A DNA stretch of 64,000 nt from Burkholderiales bacterium (GCA_016213325.1 JACRAY010000014.1:372001-436000); one strand, 5' to 3'. Positions 19,011 to 28,634 are shown, numbered from the stretch's first letter. Notes: generated from the letters alone by a model not told the origin. Numbers and translations: made by a program.

Positions 19011-19871
19011 ATGCACGCTGCTGCCGACCGCCCGGAGTTCGTACCGCCGCCGCAGGCGGGGCTGCTGGGCGGGCTGGTCATCGCCTTGCTGGCCCACCTG
19101 CTGCTGCTGCTGGCGCTGATGTGGGGCGTGCAGTGGAAGCGCGATTCGCAGGACACGGCAGTCGAAGCGGAGCTGTGGGCCAGCGTGCCGCAGGAAGCGG
19201 CGCCCCAGCCGGTCGTGGTGGCGCCTCCGCCGCCGCCGCCTCCGCAGCCCGTGGCGAAGGAAGAACCCAAGCCCGAACCCAAGCCGCGCGAGCCCGACAT
19301 CAACGTCGAGCGCGAGAAGCAGAAGCGCGAGGCAGCGCGGCGCGAAGCCCTGGAGGAAGAAAGGGAGCGCAAGGAGTTGGCGCGCAAGAAGGCGGCGGCG
19401 GAGAAGGAAAAGCTGAAGCGCGAGCAGGAGAAGCTGGCGGCCGACCTGCGCAAGAAGGAAGCCGAGGACAAGAAGCGCAAGGAAAAGCTGGACGAGGACC
19501 GCCGGGCCAAGCTGCGCGAGGAGAACCTGAAGCGCATGCAGGGGCTGGCCGGCGGGTCCGACTCACCGACGGCGAAAGGCGCGGCGCAACAGTCGAGCGG
19601 GCCGTCGGCCAGCTGGGCGGGCCGGGTGCGCGGGCGCGTGAAGCCCAACATCGTGTTCACCGACGACGTGCAGGGCAACCCGAGTGCGGAGGTCGAAGTG
19701 CGGCTGGCGCCCGACGGCACCATCGTGAGCCGCAAGCTGGTGAAGTCGAGCGGGCACAAGGCGTGGGACGATGCGGTGCTGCGGGCGCTGGACAAGACCG
19801 AGGTGTTGCCGCGGGATACCGATGGGCGGGTGCCGCCGGCGGGGGTGCTGGTTTTCCGACCGAAGGATTAG
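19011..19871 (+). CDS. tolA: Cell envelope integrity protein TolA
   Basis: The 286-residue protein has an N-terminal membrane helix at about 18-40, a poly-proline segment, a long Lys/Glu/Arg/Ala helix at about 95-175, and a C-terminal TonB-like domain (EVRLAPDGTIVSRKLVKSSG). It spans the periplasm to reach Pal and TolB. It is the last tol gene here: tolB and pal do not follow, because convergent dnaE ends only four bases away. Confidence 0.93.
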   Translation: MHAAADRPEFVPPPQAGLLGGLVIALLAHLLLLLALMWGVQWKRDSQDTAVEAELWASVPQEAAPQPVVVAPPPPPPPQPVAKEEPKPEPKPREPDINVEREKQKREAARREALEEERERKELARKKAAAEKEKLKREQEKLAADLRKKEAEDKKRKEKLDEDRRAKLREENLKRMQGLAGGSDSPTAKGAAQQSSGPSASWAGRVRGRVKPNIVFTDDVQGNPSAEVEVRLAPDGTIVSRKLVKSSGHKAWDDAVLRALDKTEVLPRDTDGRVPPAGVLVFRPKD

Positions 19872-19875
19872 CAGC

Positions 19876-22800
19876 TCATTCGTAGACCACCTGCCCCGCC
19901 CCCCAGCTCGCCAGCGCCGCATCGCTCGGGTAGAACTTCGCCTGCTCGCCCAGCTGCAGCTCCGCCACCGCGGCATCGCGCTGCACCAGCAGCCGCACAC
20001 CGAGCCCGCGCACCAGCTCGCCCTGCTCCGACATCTCGCGCTTGGGCGGGAACTCCTTCACCAGCCGCTGGATGTCGGGCGCGACGCCATTCACCGCCAC
20101 CTTCAGGTACTTGCCGAAGCGGCAGCGCGCCGTCGCCAGGTCCCACACCTGGTTGACGTTGAGCCGGAAGCCGCCCGAGAAGCGGTCGGGCTGCAGCTTG
20201 GCCATCACGATCACCAGTTCGTCGTCCTTCAGCCAGTGCCTCTGCGGGCCGAACACGCCCTCGTCGGCCGCCGCCTCGATGGTGTCGGTCTTGTCGTCCA
20301 GCTTGAAGAGCGCCAGCTTGCCGCGCTGGCCATTGATAACGCGGAAATCGTTGACGATGCCGGCCAGCAGCAGCGGCTCGCGCGTGTCCACCAGTTCGTC
20401 GATACGGCGCTTCACGAAGCGGCGCACCTCCAGCTCGACCTCGTCGAACAGGTGGCCCGACAGGTAGAAGCCGATGGCCACCTTCTCGTACGACAGGCGC
20501 TCCTTCACGCCCCAGGGCATGGCGTCCACCAGTGCCGGTTCCTGCGTGCTGGCCGCATGCGAGTCGCCCATGTCGAACAGGCCGCCCTGCAGCGCGTTGG
20601 CCTCCATCGTGTTGGCGAAATCGAAGGCACGGTCGATCGACGCGGCCAGCGACGCGCGGTTGCGTTGGATGGTGTCGAAGGCGCCGGCCTTCACCAGCGC
20701 CTCCACCGTGCGCTTGTTGATGCGGGTGCGGTCGACGCGGCAGCAGAAGTCGTACAGGCTCTTGAAGGCCCCTCCCTCCTCGCGCGCCGCCACGATGGCG
20801 TCCACGGCCGACTGGCCCGTGCCCTTGACCGCACCCAGCCCGTAGCGGATGACCTTGTCGCTCACCGGCTCGAACCGGTAGCGGCCGCGGTTCACGTCGG
20901 GCGGCTCGAACGTCAAGCCGAAATTCTTGGTCGCGTCCTCGAACAGCACCTTCAGCTTGTCGGTGTTGTCCATTTCGACCGTCATGTTGGCGCAGTAGAA
21001 CTCCGCCGTGTAGTGCACCTTGAGCCACGCCGTGTGGTACGCGAGCACCGAGTAGGCGGCTGCGTGCGACTTGTTGAAGCCGTAGCCCGCGAACTTCTCC
21101 ATCAGGTCGAAGATCTCGTCGGCCTTGCCCTCGTCGATCTGCAGTCTGGCCGCACCCTCGCGGAAGATGGCGCGGTGCTGGGCCATCTCTTCGGGCTTCT
21201 TCTTGCCCATGGCGCGCCGCAGCAGGTCGGCGCCGCCCAGCGAGTAGCCGCCGAGGATCTGCGCGGCCTGCATCACCTGTTCCTGGTACACGATGATGCC
21301 GTAGGTTTCTTCCAGCACAGGGCCCATCAGCGCGTGCGGGAAGGTCACCTCTTCGCGGCCGTTCTTGCGCGCGCAGAAGCTCGGGATGTTCTCCATCGGG
21401 CCGGGGCGGAACATCGCGTTCAGAGCGATCAGGTCCTCCAGCCGGTTCGGCCGCGCGTCGCGCAGCATGCCCTGCATCCCGCGCGATTCGAACTGGAACA
21501 CCGCCTCGGTCTTGCCGTCGGTGAACAGGCGGTAGGTGTGCGGGTCGTCCAGCGGTACCTTCTCGAAAGCGAAGCCTTCCTGCCCCTTGTGGCGCGCGCG
21601 AATCATGTCGCGCGCCAGTTCCAGGATGGTCAGTGTCGCCAGCCCCAGGAAGTCGAACTTGACGAGGCCGGCCGCCTCCACGTCGTCCTTGTCGTACTGG
21701 GAGACGGCTGAGTCGCTGCCCGGCTGCTGGTACAGCGGCGTGAAGTCGGTGAGCTTGCCCGGCGCGATCAGCACGCCGCCCGCGTGCATGCCAACGTTGC
21801 GGGTCAGCCCTTCGAGCTTCTGCGCCAGGTCCAGCAGCGTGCGGACTTCGTCTTCCTTCTGGTAGCGCTCGGCGAGTTGCGGCTCCTGCTGCAGCGCGTC
21901 GGCGATGGTGATGTGCGTGCCCGGCTTGTTGGGGATGAGCTTGCTGATGCCGTCGCAGAAGGTGTAGCTCATGTCGAGCACGCGCCCCACGTCGCGCACC
22001 GCCGCACGCGCGGCCATGGTGCCGAAAGTCGCGATCTGGCTCACCGCCTCGCGCCCGTACTTCTCCTTCACGTACTCGATCACGCGGTCGCGGTTGCCCT
22101 GGCAGAAGTCGATGTCGAAGTCGGGCATCGACACGCGCTCGGGGTTCAGGAAGCGCTCGAACAGCAGGTCGTAGGCCAGCGGGTCCAGGTCGGTGATCTT
22201 CAGCGCATAGGCCACCAGCGACCCCGCGCCGGAGCCGCGGCCCGGCCCCACCGGGCAGCCGTTGGCCTTGGCCCAGTTGATGAAGTCGCCCACGATCAGG
22301 AAGTAGCCCGGGAAACCCATCTTCAGGATGGTCCCGATCTCGAACTCCAGCCGCTCCTCGTAGCGCGCACGCTCGCGCTCGCGCTGCGCTTCGTCGGGGT
22401 ACAGCTGCACCAGCCTTTCCTTCAGGCCCCCGGACGACGCGTAGCGGAAGTACTCCTCGATCGGCATGCCGTTGGGCGTGGGGAAGTTGGGCAGGCGCGG
22501 CTTGCCGAGTTCCAGCACCAGGTTGCAGCGCTTGGCCACTTCGAGCGTGTTGGCCACCGCCGCCGGCAGGTCGGCGAACAGCGCCTCCATCTGCGCCGCG
22601 GGCTTGAACCACTGCTCGCGGGTGAACTTGCGCACGCGCCGCTGGTTGCCCAGGATCTCGCCTTCGGAAATGCAGACGCGCGCTTCGTGCGCTTCGTAAT
22701 CGTCTTCGGCAGTGAACTGCACCGGATGCGTGGCCACCACCGGCAGGTTCAGGCGCGCGGCCAGCTGCACCGCGGCAGCGACATGCGACTCGTCGTCGTT

Positions 22801-23316
22801 GCGGCCGGCGCGCTGCACTTCGAGGTAGAAGCGGTGCGGGAACATGCCGGCGAGCTGCAGCGCCACGTCGGCCGCTCGCGACTCTTCACCCTGCAGCAGC
22901 GCCTGCCCGATGGGCCCGGCCTGCGCACCAGCCAGCAGGACCAGGCCCTCGCCCAGCTCTTTCAGCCAAGCGGCCTTGCACACGCCCTGCGCTTTCACCA
23001 CGTTCTGCGTCCAGGCCCGCGCCAGCAGTTCGCACAGGTTCAGGTAGCCCTGGCGGCTTTGCACCAGCAGCACCATGCGCGCGAGCTGCGCCGGGTCCTT
23101 GCCGAAACCCTGCACCATCACTTCCGAGCCCACCAGCGGCTTCACGCCGGCCGAGCGTGCTTGCCGGTAGAACTTGATCGCGCCGAACAGGTTGTTCAGA
23201 TCGGTGATGGCCAGCGCCGGCTGGCCGTCCTGCGCCGCCGCTTTCACGATCTCGTCGATCCGGTTGGTGCCGTCGACGACGGAGAATTCGGTGTGCAGGC
23301 GCAAGTGGACGAACAT
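19876..23316 (-). CDS. dnaE: DNA polymerase III subunit alpha
   Basis: The 1146-residue protein starts with the PHP domain (FVHLRLHTEFSVVDG). The polymerase active-site motif PDFDIDFCQGNRDR (Asp399-Asp403), GPGRGSGAGSLVAY and the later FDFLGL motif follow. A tandem helix-hairpin-helix region and OB fold complete it. Size is normal for DnaE1. It is the replicative polymerase catalytic subunit. It faces tolA tail to tail with only four bases between stops and no terminator in the gap, so the transcripts must overlap. Confidence 0.97.
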   Translation of the reverse strand: MFVHLRLHTEFSVVDGTNRIDEIVKAAAQDGQPALAITDLNNLFGAIKFYRQARSAGVKPLVGSEVMVQGFGKDPAQLARMVLLVQSRQGYLNLCELLARAWTQNVVKAQGVCKAAWLKELGEGLVLLAGAQAGPIGQALLQGEESRAADVALQLAGMFPHRFYLEVQRAGRNDDESHVAAAVQLAARLNLPVVATHPVQFTAEDDYEAHEARVCISEGEILGNQRRVRKFTREQWFKPAAQMEALFADLPAAVANTLEVAKRCNLVLELGKPRLPNFPTPNGMPIEEYFRYASSGGLKERLVQLYPDEAQRERERARYEERLEFEIGTILKMGFPGYFLIVGDFINWAKANGCPVGPGRGSGAGSLVAYALKITDLDPLAYDLLFERFLNPERVSMPDFDIDFCQGNRDRVIEYVKEKYGREAVSQIATFGTMAARAAVRDVGRVLDMSYTFCDGISKLIPNKPGTHITIADALQQEPQLAERYQKEDEVRTLLDLAQKLEGLTRNVGMHAGGVLIAPGKLTDFTPLYQQPGSDSAVSQYDKDDVEAAGLVKFDFLGLATLTILELARDMIRARHKGQEGFAFEKVPLDDPHTYRLFTDGKTEAVFQFESRGMQGMLRDARPNRLEDLIALNAMFRPGPMENIPSFCARKNGREEVTFPHALMGPVLEETYGIIVYQEQVMQAAQILGGYSLGGADLLRRAMGKKKPEEMAQHRAIFREGAARLQIDEGKADEIFDLMEKFAGYGFNKSHAAAYSVLAYHTAWLKVHYTAEFYCANMTVEMDNTDKLKVLFEDATKNFGLTFEPPDVNRGRYRFEPVSDKVIRYGLGAVKGTGQSAVDAIVAAREEGGAFKSLYDFCCRVDRTRINKRTVEALVKAGAFDTIQRNRASLAASIDRAFDFANTMEANALQGGLFDMGDSHAASTQEPALVDAMPWGVKERLSYEKVAIGFYLSGHLFDEVELEVRRFVKRRIDELVDTREPLLLAGIVNDFRVINGQRGKLALFKLDDKTDTIEAAADEGVFGPQRHWLKDDELVIVMAKLQPDRFSGGFRLNVNQVWDLATARCRFGKYLKVAVNGVAPDIQRLVKEFPPKREMSEQGELVRGLGVRLLVQRDAAVAELQLGEQAKFYPSDAALASWGAGQVVYE

Positions 23317-23348
23317 TCTGCAATTTTACGGGGTGGGGGGAGGGACAT

Positions 23349-23454
23349 CCGGACGCAAAGGTTTCGCAAAGGACGCGAAAGAAATCCAGGGAAGGGAAAT
23401 TCCTGGCACTTCCTTTTGCGTCCTTTGCGAAACCTTTGCGCCCTTTGCGTCCGG
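23349..23454. repeat. Iterated 9-nt palindrome upstream of dnaE
   Basis: Bounded by CCGGACGC and GCGTCCGG, the left arm is built of units such as ACGCAAAGG and TTCGCAAAGG and the right arm of CCTTTGCGA-type units, around TCCAGG/CCTGG. It sits about 30 bp upstream of the dnaE start, in the gap to the next minus-strand gene. It matches in design, not in exact sequence, the palindrome at 5070-5208. Confidence 0.8.
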
Positions 23455-23472
23455 TATTTAGGTCCAAGTCTT

Positions 23473-25170
23473 TCAGACCAGCGCAATGCGCTTGCTCGAC
23501 TCCAGTTGCTGCCCGGCTTCTTCCAGCTCGCGCAGCAGGTCCTTGAAAAGCAAGGGACGGTCCTGCCGGTAGGTGCACACGATGCGCAGGTCGAAGTCGG
23601 TCACCGGCGAGAGCGGGTCGTGGATGCGCGAGCAATGCGCCAGCGCACGGGTGGCGCACTGCAGGAGCCCGGCCGCGCCGTCCCGGTTGTTGGCCAGCGC
23701 GCCAAAGCGTGTCTTGCTCAGGCGCCCCAGGCACCAGTCCTGGCCCAGCACCTGCTGCAAGCCCGCCGCGAAGCGCACCACGGCGCGCTCGGTGAGGATG
23801 AAGCCGTGGTCGACGGAGCAGCGGTCGAACCCCGGCAGCGCGAACATCATCACGGCAATGGGGCCGCGGCCCGCGGCCTGGCGCAGCGTGGCCTCTTCGT
23901 AGGCATGCTGCATGCCGCCGTACGACAGCAAGGCGGTGAGCGGGTCGCGGTTGGCGGCGATCGCCGCGCGGCCCAGCACGTCGCGGCCATAGCGCTCGCG
24001 CCGGAACAGGGTGTGCCTGAGCAACTGCGCGCTCGCGAACAGCAGCAGCGCCGTGCCCAGCGTGCGCACGTCGTAGGTGTGGTCGAAGTGCATGCCGCCG
24101 ATGCCGAGCCCGACCGCGCCCACCAGTACGATCACCAGCACGGCGGCGCCGACACCGGTGCCGACCAGCCCCACATAGCGGCCACCGCGCAGCCAGCTCA
24201 CCACGCACAGCGTCACGCTCAGCGCCGCGCACAGGCCCGCCCAGGCCAGGCCGCCCACCGGCCGCAACTCGGCCGGCAGCACCCAGGCCTGCAGCGCCCC
24301 GTAGGCGATCGACAACGCGACTGCCGCCGCACCCAGCCACTTCACCGGCGCCCAGAAGTCCAGCTCTTCGAGCATCTCCACCGTGACCGCCACGATCAGG
24401 CCGGCCATGACCATGCCCGAGAAGTGCTTCGCACCGTCGTTGAATCCCGGCGAGTCGGGCGTGGCCCAGATGGCGGTGTAGCCGCTCATGTTGGCCACCA
24501 TCAGGAAAGCCCCGGCCGCGTAGGCGAACAGCACCCACGCGGCCCGGTTGCGGAACACCGTGGCGGTCAGCAGGCACACCATCGCCCCCATCAGGCCCAG
24601 CCCCAGCACCACGCCCAGCAGGTTGGCCTGCAGCAGGCGGTGCTCGCGGAAGATGCGGTCGGGCTTGATGAGCACGGGCACGTCGATCGGCCCGTCGTTG
24701 GCGACCGTGACGATCACGTCCACCGGGGTTTCTCCCATCGGCAAGGGGAAGGCGGGGAACTGCCCGAAGAAGGGCCAGCGCGACAGCGGCACCAGGTCGC
24801 CAGCCTCTGCCCCCTGCCACGGCCGCCCACGCTCGCGGAACCACACCTGGACGTGGTCCACGCGCGGCGTCGGCACCTGGATCACGTACATGTCGCGCTC
24901 TCGCAAGGACTGCAGCACGACGCGGCCCACCACGCGTTCACCCGCATCGGCCTGCCAATGGTCCTGGGCACCTCCGGTGCGGGGGCGCGTCTCGGGCGCG
25001 TCCCAGAAAACGTCGGGGTCGTTCGGGGAGCCTACGGGCACCACCGCCACCGACATCAGGCCGTTGAGGTGCTGTTCGGCCGTGGCGTGGCTCAGCATCA
25101 CCACCGGCATTTCGACAGCACCGGCAGGCGTTCCCAGCACTAGGCCAAGGAGCAGCAGGACCCACGACAC
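23473..25170 (-). CDS. 7TMR-DISM receptor with degenerate GGDEF domain
   Basis: The 565-residue protein has a signal peptide, an extracytoplasmic 7TMR-DISM-like domain at about 20-175, seven predicted membrane helices at about 180-390, and a C-terminal GGDEF-like domain at about 410-550. The catalytic loop reads RLSKTRFGAL where active cyclases have RLGGDEF, so diguanylate cyclase activity is unlikely. It may bind nucleotide or signal by contacts. The start is a GTG in front of a typical signal peptide. Ligand unknown. Confidence 0.78.
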   Translation of the reverse strand: MSWVLLLLGLVLGTPAGAVEMPVVMLSHATAEQHLNGLMSVAVVPVGSPNDPDVFWDAPETRPRTGGAQDHWQADAGERVVGRVVLQSLRERDMYVIQVPTPRVDHVQVWFRERGRPWQGAEAGDLVPLSRWPFFGQFPAFPLPMGETPVDVIVTVANDGPIDVPVLIKPDRIFREHRLLQANLLGVVLGLGLMGAMVCLLTATVFRNRAAWVLFAYAAGAFLMVANMSGYTAIWATPDSPGFNDGAKHFSGMVMAGLIVAVTVEMLEELDFWAPVKWLGAAAVALSIAYGALQAWVLPAELRPVGGLAWAGLCAALSVTLCVVSWLRGGRYVGLVGTGVGAAVLVIVLVGAVGLGIGGMHFDHTYDVRTLGTALLLFASAQLLRHTLFRRERYGRDVLGRAAIAANRDPLTALLSYGGMQHAYEEATLRQAAGRGPIAVMMFALPGFDRCSVDHGFILTERAVVRFAAGLQQVLGQDWCLGRLSKTRFGALANNRDGAAGLLQCATRALAHCSRIHDPLSPVTDFDLRIVCTYRQDRPLLFKDLLRELEEAGQQLESSKRIALV

Positions 25171-25228
25171 GGATAATCGGCGCTTGCGCGCTCCTTGTTG
25201 TTGACTTCTTGCACCAATTTAGTCGTTC

Positions 25229-25984
25229 GTGGCAGACACAGCAATACTCAATGTCGCGGCCTACGCTTTCGTGGCCATCGACGACCCCCATGCATTGCAT
25301 GCGCGTGTGCGCGAGCGCGCCTCGGCATTGGCCCTGCTGGGCACCGTGCTGGTGGCACCCGAGGGCATCAACCTGTTCCTGGCTGGGGCCGCCAGTGCCG
25401 TGCGCGAATTCCTGGCCGATTTGAGGTCCGACGCGCGCTTGGCGGGCCTGCACGCCAAGGAGAGCTGGTCCCCGGCCGTACCATTTCGCCGCCTGCGGGT
25501 GAAGGTCAAGCGCGAGATCATCCGGATGGACCATCCCGCGATCCAGCCGGCCGGCAGTCGCGCGCCGTCGTTGCCTGCGGCTACGCTTCGGCGCTGGCTG
25601 GCGCAAGGGCATGACGACAAAGGGCAGCCGGTCGTGATGCTCGACACGCGCAACGCCTTTGAAATGGATTACGGCACCTTCGAAGGCGCCCTCGACTGGC
25701 GCATCACCAGGTTCACCGAGTTCCCGCGCGCGTTCGACGCGCACCGCGGCGAGCTCGAAGGCAAGACCGTGGTGAGCTTCTGCACCGGCGGCATCCGCTG
25801 CGAGAAGGCGGCGCTCTACATGCGAGAGTCGGGGCTGGACGACGTGTGGCAGCTCGAAGGCGGCATCCTGCAGTACTTCGAGGAGACGGGCGGCGCGCAC
25901 TTCAAGGGAAGTTGCTTCGTGTTCGACGAACGTGAAGCAGTCGACGCCAAGCTGGCCCCTAGGACAACGGCTCCGGCGGCGTGA
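25229..25984 (+). CDS. trhO: tRNA uridine(34) 5-hydroxylase TrhO (rhodanese family)
   Basis: The 251-residue protein is an N-terminal acylphosphatase-like domain joined to a rhodanese domain. The motifs APEGINLFLAG, RLRVKVKREI and the active loop FCTGGIRCEKAA (Cys185) match TrhO/YceA. The enzyme hydroxylates U34 of certain tRNAs in an oxygen-dependent way. It starts at GTG. Its 3' end overlaps the convergent pirin gene by 26 bp. Confidence 0.9.
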   Translation: MADTAILNVAAYAFVAIDDPHALHARVRERASALALLGTVLVAPEGINLFLAGAASAVREFLADLRSDARLAGLHAKESWSPAVPFRRLRVKVKREIIRMDHPAIQPAGSRAPSLPAATLRRWLAQGHDDKGQPVVMLDTRNAFEMDYGTFEGALDWRITRFTEFPRAFDAHRGELEGKTVVSFCTGGIRCEKAALYMRESGLDDVWQLEGGILQYFEETGGAHFKGSCFVFDEREAVDAKLAPRTTAPAA

Positions 25985-26852
25985 ACTGCGTGGCCGGCAG
26001 CGGGATGAACTCGGTCTCGCCGGGCACTTGTCCCATGCGCTGCGCCTCCCAGTCGGCACTGGCCTGCACGATGCGGTCCTTCCGGCTCGACACGAAGTTC
26101 CACCACATGTGGCGCGGCGCATCCAGCGGCGCCCCGCCGATGACGGCGATGCGCGCGCCCGCAGGCGCATGCAGCACGCACGGGCCGGGCGGCAGCACCA
26201 CCATCGCCAGCGCTTCCACCGACTCGTCGTCCACGTGCACCCGGCCTTCCACCGGGTACAGCGCCATCTCTTCGGCCAGCGGCGGCAGTTCGAGCCGCGC
26301 ACCGGCCGGCAGCGCGATGTCGAGGTAAAGCGTGGGGCTGAGCGCAGGCACCGGTGAGCGCTCGCCGAAGGCCTCGCCGACGAGCACGCGCACGACGGCC
26401 TCACCCCGCGTGACTTGCGGGATGTCGCTTGCCGCGGTATGCGAGAACGACGGCTCGGCTTCCTCCTGCGCCAACGGCAAGGCTGTCCACAACTGCAGGC
26501 CGTGGTTCACAAAGGGCTGGTCGCGCAGGTGCGGCGGCCGGCGCTCCGAGTGCACGATGCCGCGGCCTGCCGTCATCCAGTTGATGGCACCCGGCTCGAT
26601 CAACTGTTCGGTGCCCAGGCTGTCGCGATGCATCATCGCGCCTTCGAACAGGTAGGTGACCGTCGCCAGCCCGATGTGCGGGTGCGGCCGCACGTCGTGG
26701 TCGACGCCCGGCACTTCGGTCACGGGGCCGAAGTGGTCGAAGAAGATGAAAGGCCCCACGCTGCGGCGCTGGGCCGCGGGCAGCACCCGGCGCACCTTGA
26801 AGCCGCCGCCCAGGTCCTTCTCGTGCCCTTTCAGGCGCAGCAGGGCCGTCAT
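25959..26852 (-). CDS. Pirin family protein
   Basis: The 297-residue bicupin has the pirin metal motif: RPHPHIGLATVTYLFEG and, after about 50 residues, ERRPPHLRDQPF-type sequence, with GRGIVHSE between them. Pirins bind Fe(II); some cleave quercetin in vitro, but physiological substrates are unclear. It is the last gene of a four-gene leftward operon and overlaps the flavodoxin-like gene by 4 bp. A second, different pirin opens the same operon. Confidence 0.88.
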   Translation of the reverse strand: MTALLRLKGHEKDLGGGFKVRRVLPAAQRRSVGPFIFFDHFGPVTEVPGVDHDVRPHPHIGLATVTYLFEGAMMHRDSLGTEQLIEPGAINWMTAGRGIVHSERRPPHLRDQPFVNHGLQLWTALPLAQEEAEPSFSHTAASDIPQVTRGEAVVRVLVGEAFGERSPVPALSPTLYLDIALPAGARLELPPLAEEMALYPVEGRVHVDDESVEALAMVVLPPGPCVLHAPAGARIAVIGGAPLDAPRHMWWNFVSSRKDRIVQASADWEAQRMGQVPGETEFIPLPATQFTPPEPLS

Positions 26853-27412
26853 GCCGCGGATCCCTTCATGCGTTGCGTGATGTCGCGCACGCGCACGCCG
26901 AACAGCCGCGCCGTCTCCAGGTCACCCGGCGACATCGCGTCGGCCGACGTGTCCACCGGCGACGCGGCCATCGCGCCCGCATACGACACGAGGTAATTCA
27001 CGTCGTCGCGCTTGGAAGCCTTCATGTTGCTGGGCATCAGGCCCTGGCTCACCCAGACCATGCTGTGCTGCATGGCCAGCGCGAACAGGGCCACCAGCGT
27101 GTTGAACTTGTCGCCGCTCATGCCGCCGCTGTTGGTGAAGCCGGCGGCCACCTTGTCCTTCCAGTCCTGCGCGTACCACTGCCTGGACGAAGCGTCGGCG
27201 AACTTCTTGAACTGCCAGCTGGGGCTGCCCATGTACGTCGGCGCGCCGAAGATGATGCCGTCGGCCGCCTTCAGGTGGTCCCAGCCGCCGGGCGGCAGGT
27301 TGCCGTCGGCATCGATGGCGACGAGGCGCGCCTGGGCGCCGTCGGCCACCGCCTGCGCCATGCGCTGCGTGTGGCCGTATCCGGAGTGAAAGACGACGAC
27401 GAGATTCGGCAT
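26849..27412 (-). CDS. Flavodoxin-family NAD(P)H-dependent oxidoreductase
   Basis: The 187-residue protein has the FMN phosphate loop VVFHSGYGHTQRMA near the N-terminus, FGAPTYMGSPSWQFKKF, and GFTNSGGMSGDK, a WrbA-like pattern. It probably reduces quinones with NAD(P)H in the cytosol. The ATG beginning MPNLVVVF is preferred to longer starts, which would run into doxX. It overlaps pirin downstream by 4 bp. Confidence 0.85.
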   Translation of the reverse strand: MPNLVVVFHSGYGHTQRMAQAVADGAQARLVAIDADGNLPPGGWDHLKAADGIIFGAPTYMGSPSWQFKKFADASSRQWYAQDWKDKVAAGFTNSGGMSGDKFNTLVALFALAMQHSMVWVSQGLMPSNMKASKRDDVNYLVSYAGAMAASPVDTSADAMSPGDLETARLFGVRVRDITQRMKGSAA

Positions 27413-27434
27413 CCCGCCATCGTATTCGACTCGC

Positions 27435-27887
27435 TCAAGCCTTGTGGTTGCGGCCGTCGATGCTGAAGCGGCCGGCACCGAAAGCGGCGAGCGCCAGCAG
27501 CCCGCCCACGATGGCCAGGTTCTTGTTGAAGGCCTGCTGCTGCATCATCACCTGTGCATCGGGCACCGCCCAGTACGCGTGGAAGATCGGCGTGATCACC
27601 GCCACGAACACCGCGAGGCCCAGCGCCGCCCAGCGTGCCTTGAAGCCGACCAGCAGCGCGAGGCCCAGTCCCAGCTCGACCGCGATCGCGATGGCCGCGC
27701 ACAGTTCGGGGAACGGGATGCCCTTGGAGGCGATGTAGCCGGACACGCCGGCGAAGCCGGCGATCTTGCCCCAGCCGGCGGGCACGAACAGCCAGGCCAG
27801 CAGCAGGCGGCCCACGAGGGCCAGCGCGTTCTGCGCTTCGGTCAGCACGGTCGAAGGTGTGGTGGGGGCGAAAACTGCGGTGTTCAT
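27435..27887 (-). CDS. DoxX family membrane protein
   Basis: The 150-residue protein has four predicted membrane helices and the DoxX pattern RLLLAWLFVPAGWGKI, GIPFPELCAAIAIAVELG and NKNLAIVGGLLAL. DoxX proteins are often coupled to redox or thiosulfate functions, but the activity of this subgroup is not known. It lies between two pirins and a flavodoxin in one operon, which suggests oxidative or electrophile stress. Confidence 0.88.
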   Translation of the reverse strand: MNTAVFAPTTPSTVLTEAQNALALVGRLLLAWLFVPAGWGKIAGFAGVSGYIASKGIPFPELCAAIAIAVELGLGLALLVGFKARWAALGLAVFVAVITPIFHAYWAVPDAQVMMQQQAFNKNLAIVGGLLALAAFGAGRFSIDGRNHKA

Positions 27888-27932
27888 GGAACGACGTCCT
27901 TTGTGGTTGGTAGTTGGGGGGAAAGAAGATGC

Positions 27933-28634
27933 TCAGCCGGCCAGGTCGAAGACGAGGACCTCGGCCTTCTTCCCGATAGACAGTGCAATGCGCGATTCGT
28001 TTTCCAGCAGGGCGGCGTCGCCGGCGGCGAGGTGCGCGCCGTTGACGTCGAGCTCGCCGCGGATGAGGTGCACGTAGCCCTTGCGGCCCTCAGCCATTCG
28101 AAGCTCGGCGCTTTCCGCGCCGTCGAACAGCCCCGCATAAAGGCGCGCGTCGGCGTGGATCAAGACGGATCCTTCGGCCGAGTCGGGGGAAGCGACGAGC
28201 CTGAGCCGCCCGCGCTTTTCCTCGTCGGCAAAACGCTTCTGCTCGTAGCTGGGCTCGATACCCGTCACGTTGGGCTCGATCCAGATCTGCAGGAAGTGCG
28301 TCTGCTGGTCCGGCGCGTGGTTGAACTCGCTGTGCATCACGCCGCGGCCGGCGCTCATGCGCTGCACGTCGCCGGGCGGAATGCCCTTGACGTTGCCCAT
28401 GGTGTCCTTGTGCGCCAGCTCGCCCGCCAGCACGTAGCTGATGATTTCCATGTCGCGGTGCCCGTGCGTGCCGAAACCGGTGCCCGGTGCGATGCGGTCT
28501 TCGTTGATCACGCGCAGGTTGCCCCAGCCCATGTGGCGGGGGTCGTAGTAGCCGGCGAAGGAGAAGCTGTGGAACGACTTGAGCCAGCCGTGGTCGGCAT
28601 GGCCGCGGTCCTGGGATTTGCGCAAGGTCAGCAT
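27933..28634 (-). CDS. Pirin family protein (YhaK-type)
   Basis: The 233-residue pirin has HSFSFAGYYDPRHMGWGNLRV, GTHGHRDMEIISYVL, GVMHSEFNH and a metal-binding His cluster. It differs from the longer pirin at the operon end. As first gene of the operon, it is divergent from a LysR regulator with about 100 bp between, where the shared control region should lie. The substrate is unknown; relatives act as quercetinases in vitro. Confidence 0.9.
   Translation of the reverse strand: MLTLRKSQDRGHADHGWLKSFHSFSFAGYYDPRHMGWGNLRVINEDRIAPGTGFGTHGHRDMEIISYVLAGELAHKDTMGNVKGIPPGDVQRMSAGRGVMHSEFNHAPDQQTHFLQIWIEPNVTGIEPSYEQKRFADEEKRGRLRLVASPDSAEGSVLIHADARLYAGLFDGAESAELRMAEGRKGYVHLIRGELDVNGAHLAAGDAALLENESRIALSIGKKAEVLVFDLAG

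Noticed and set aside
21784..25143. Plus-strand open frame of more than 1100 codons
   Set aside because: It lies antisense across dnaE and the 7TM receptor gene. It is His/Arg/Gln-rich and has no domain.
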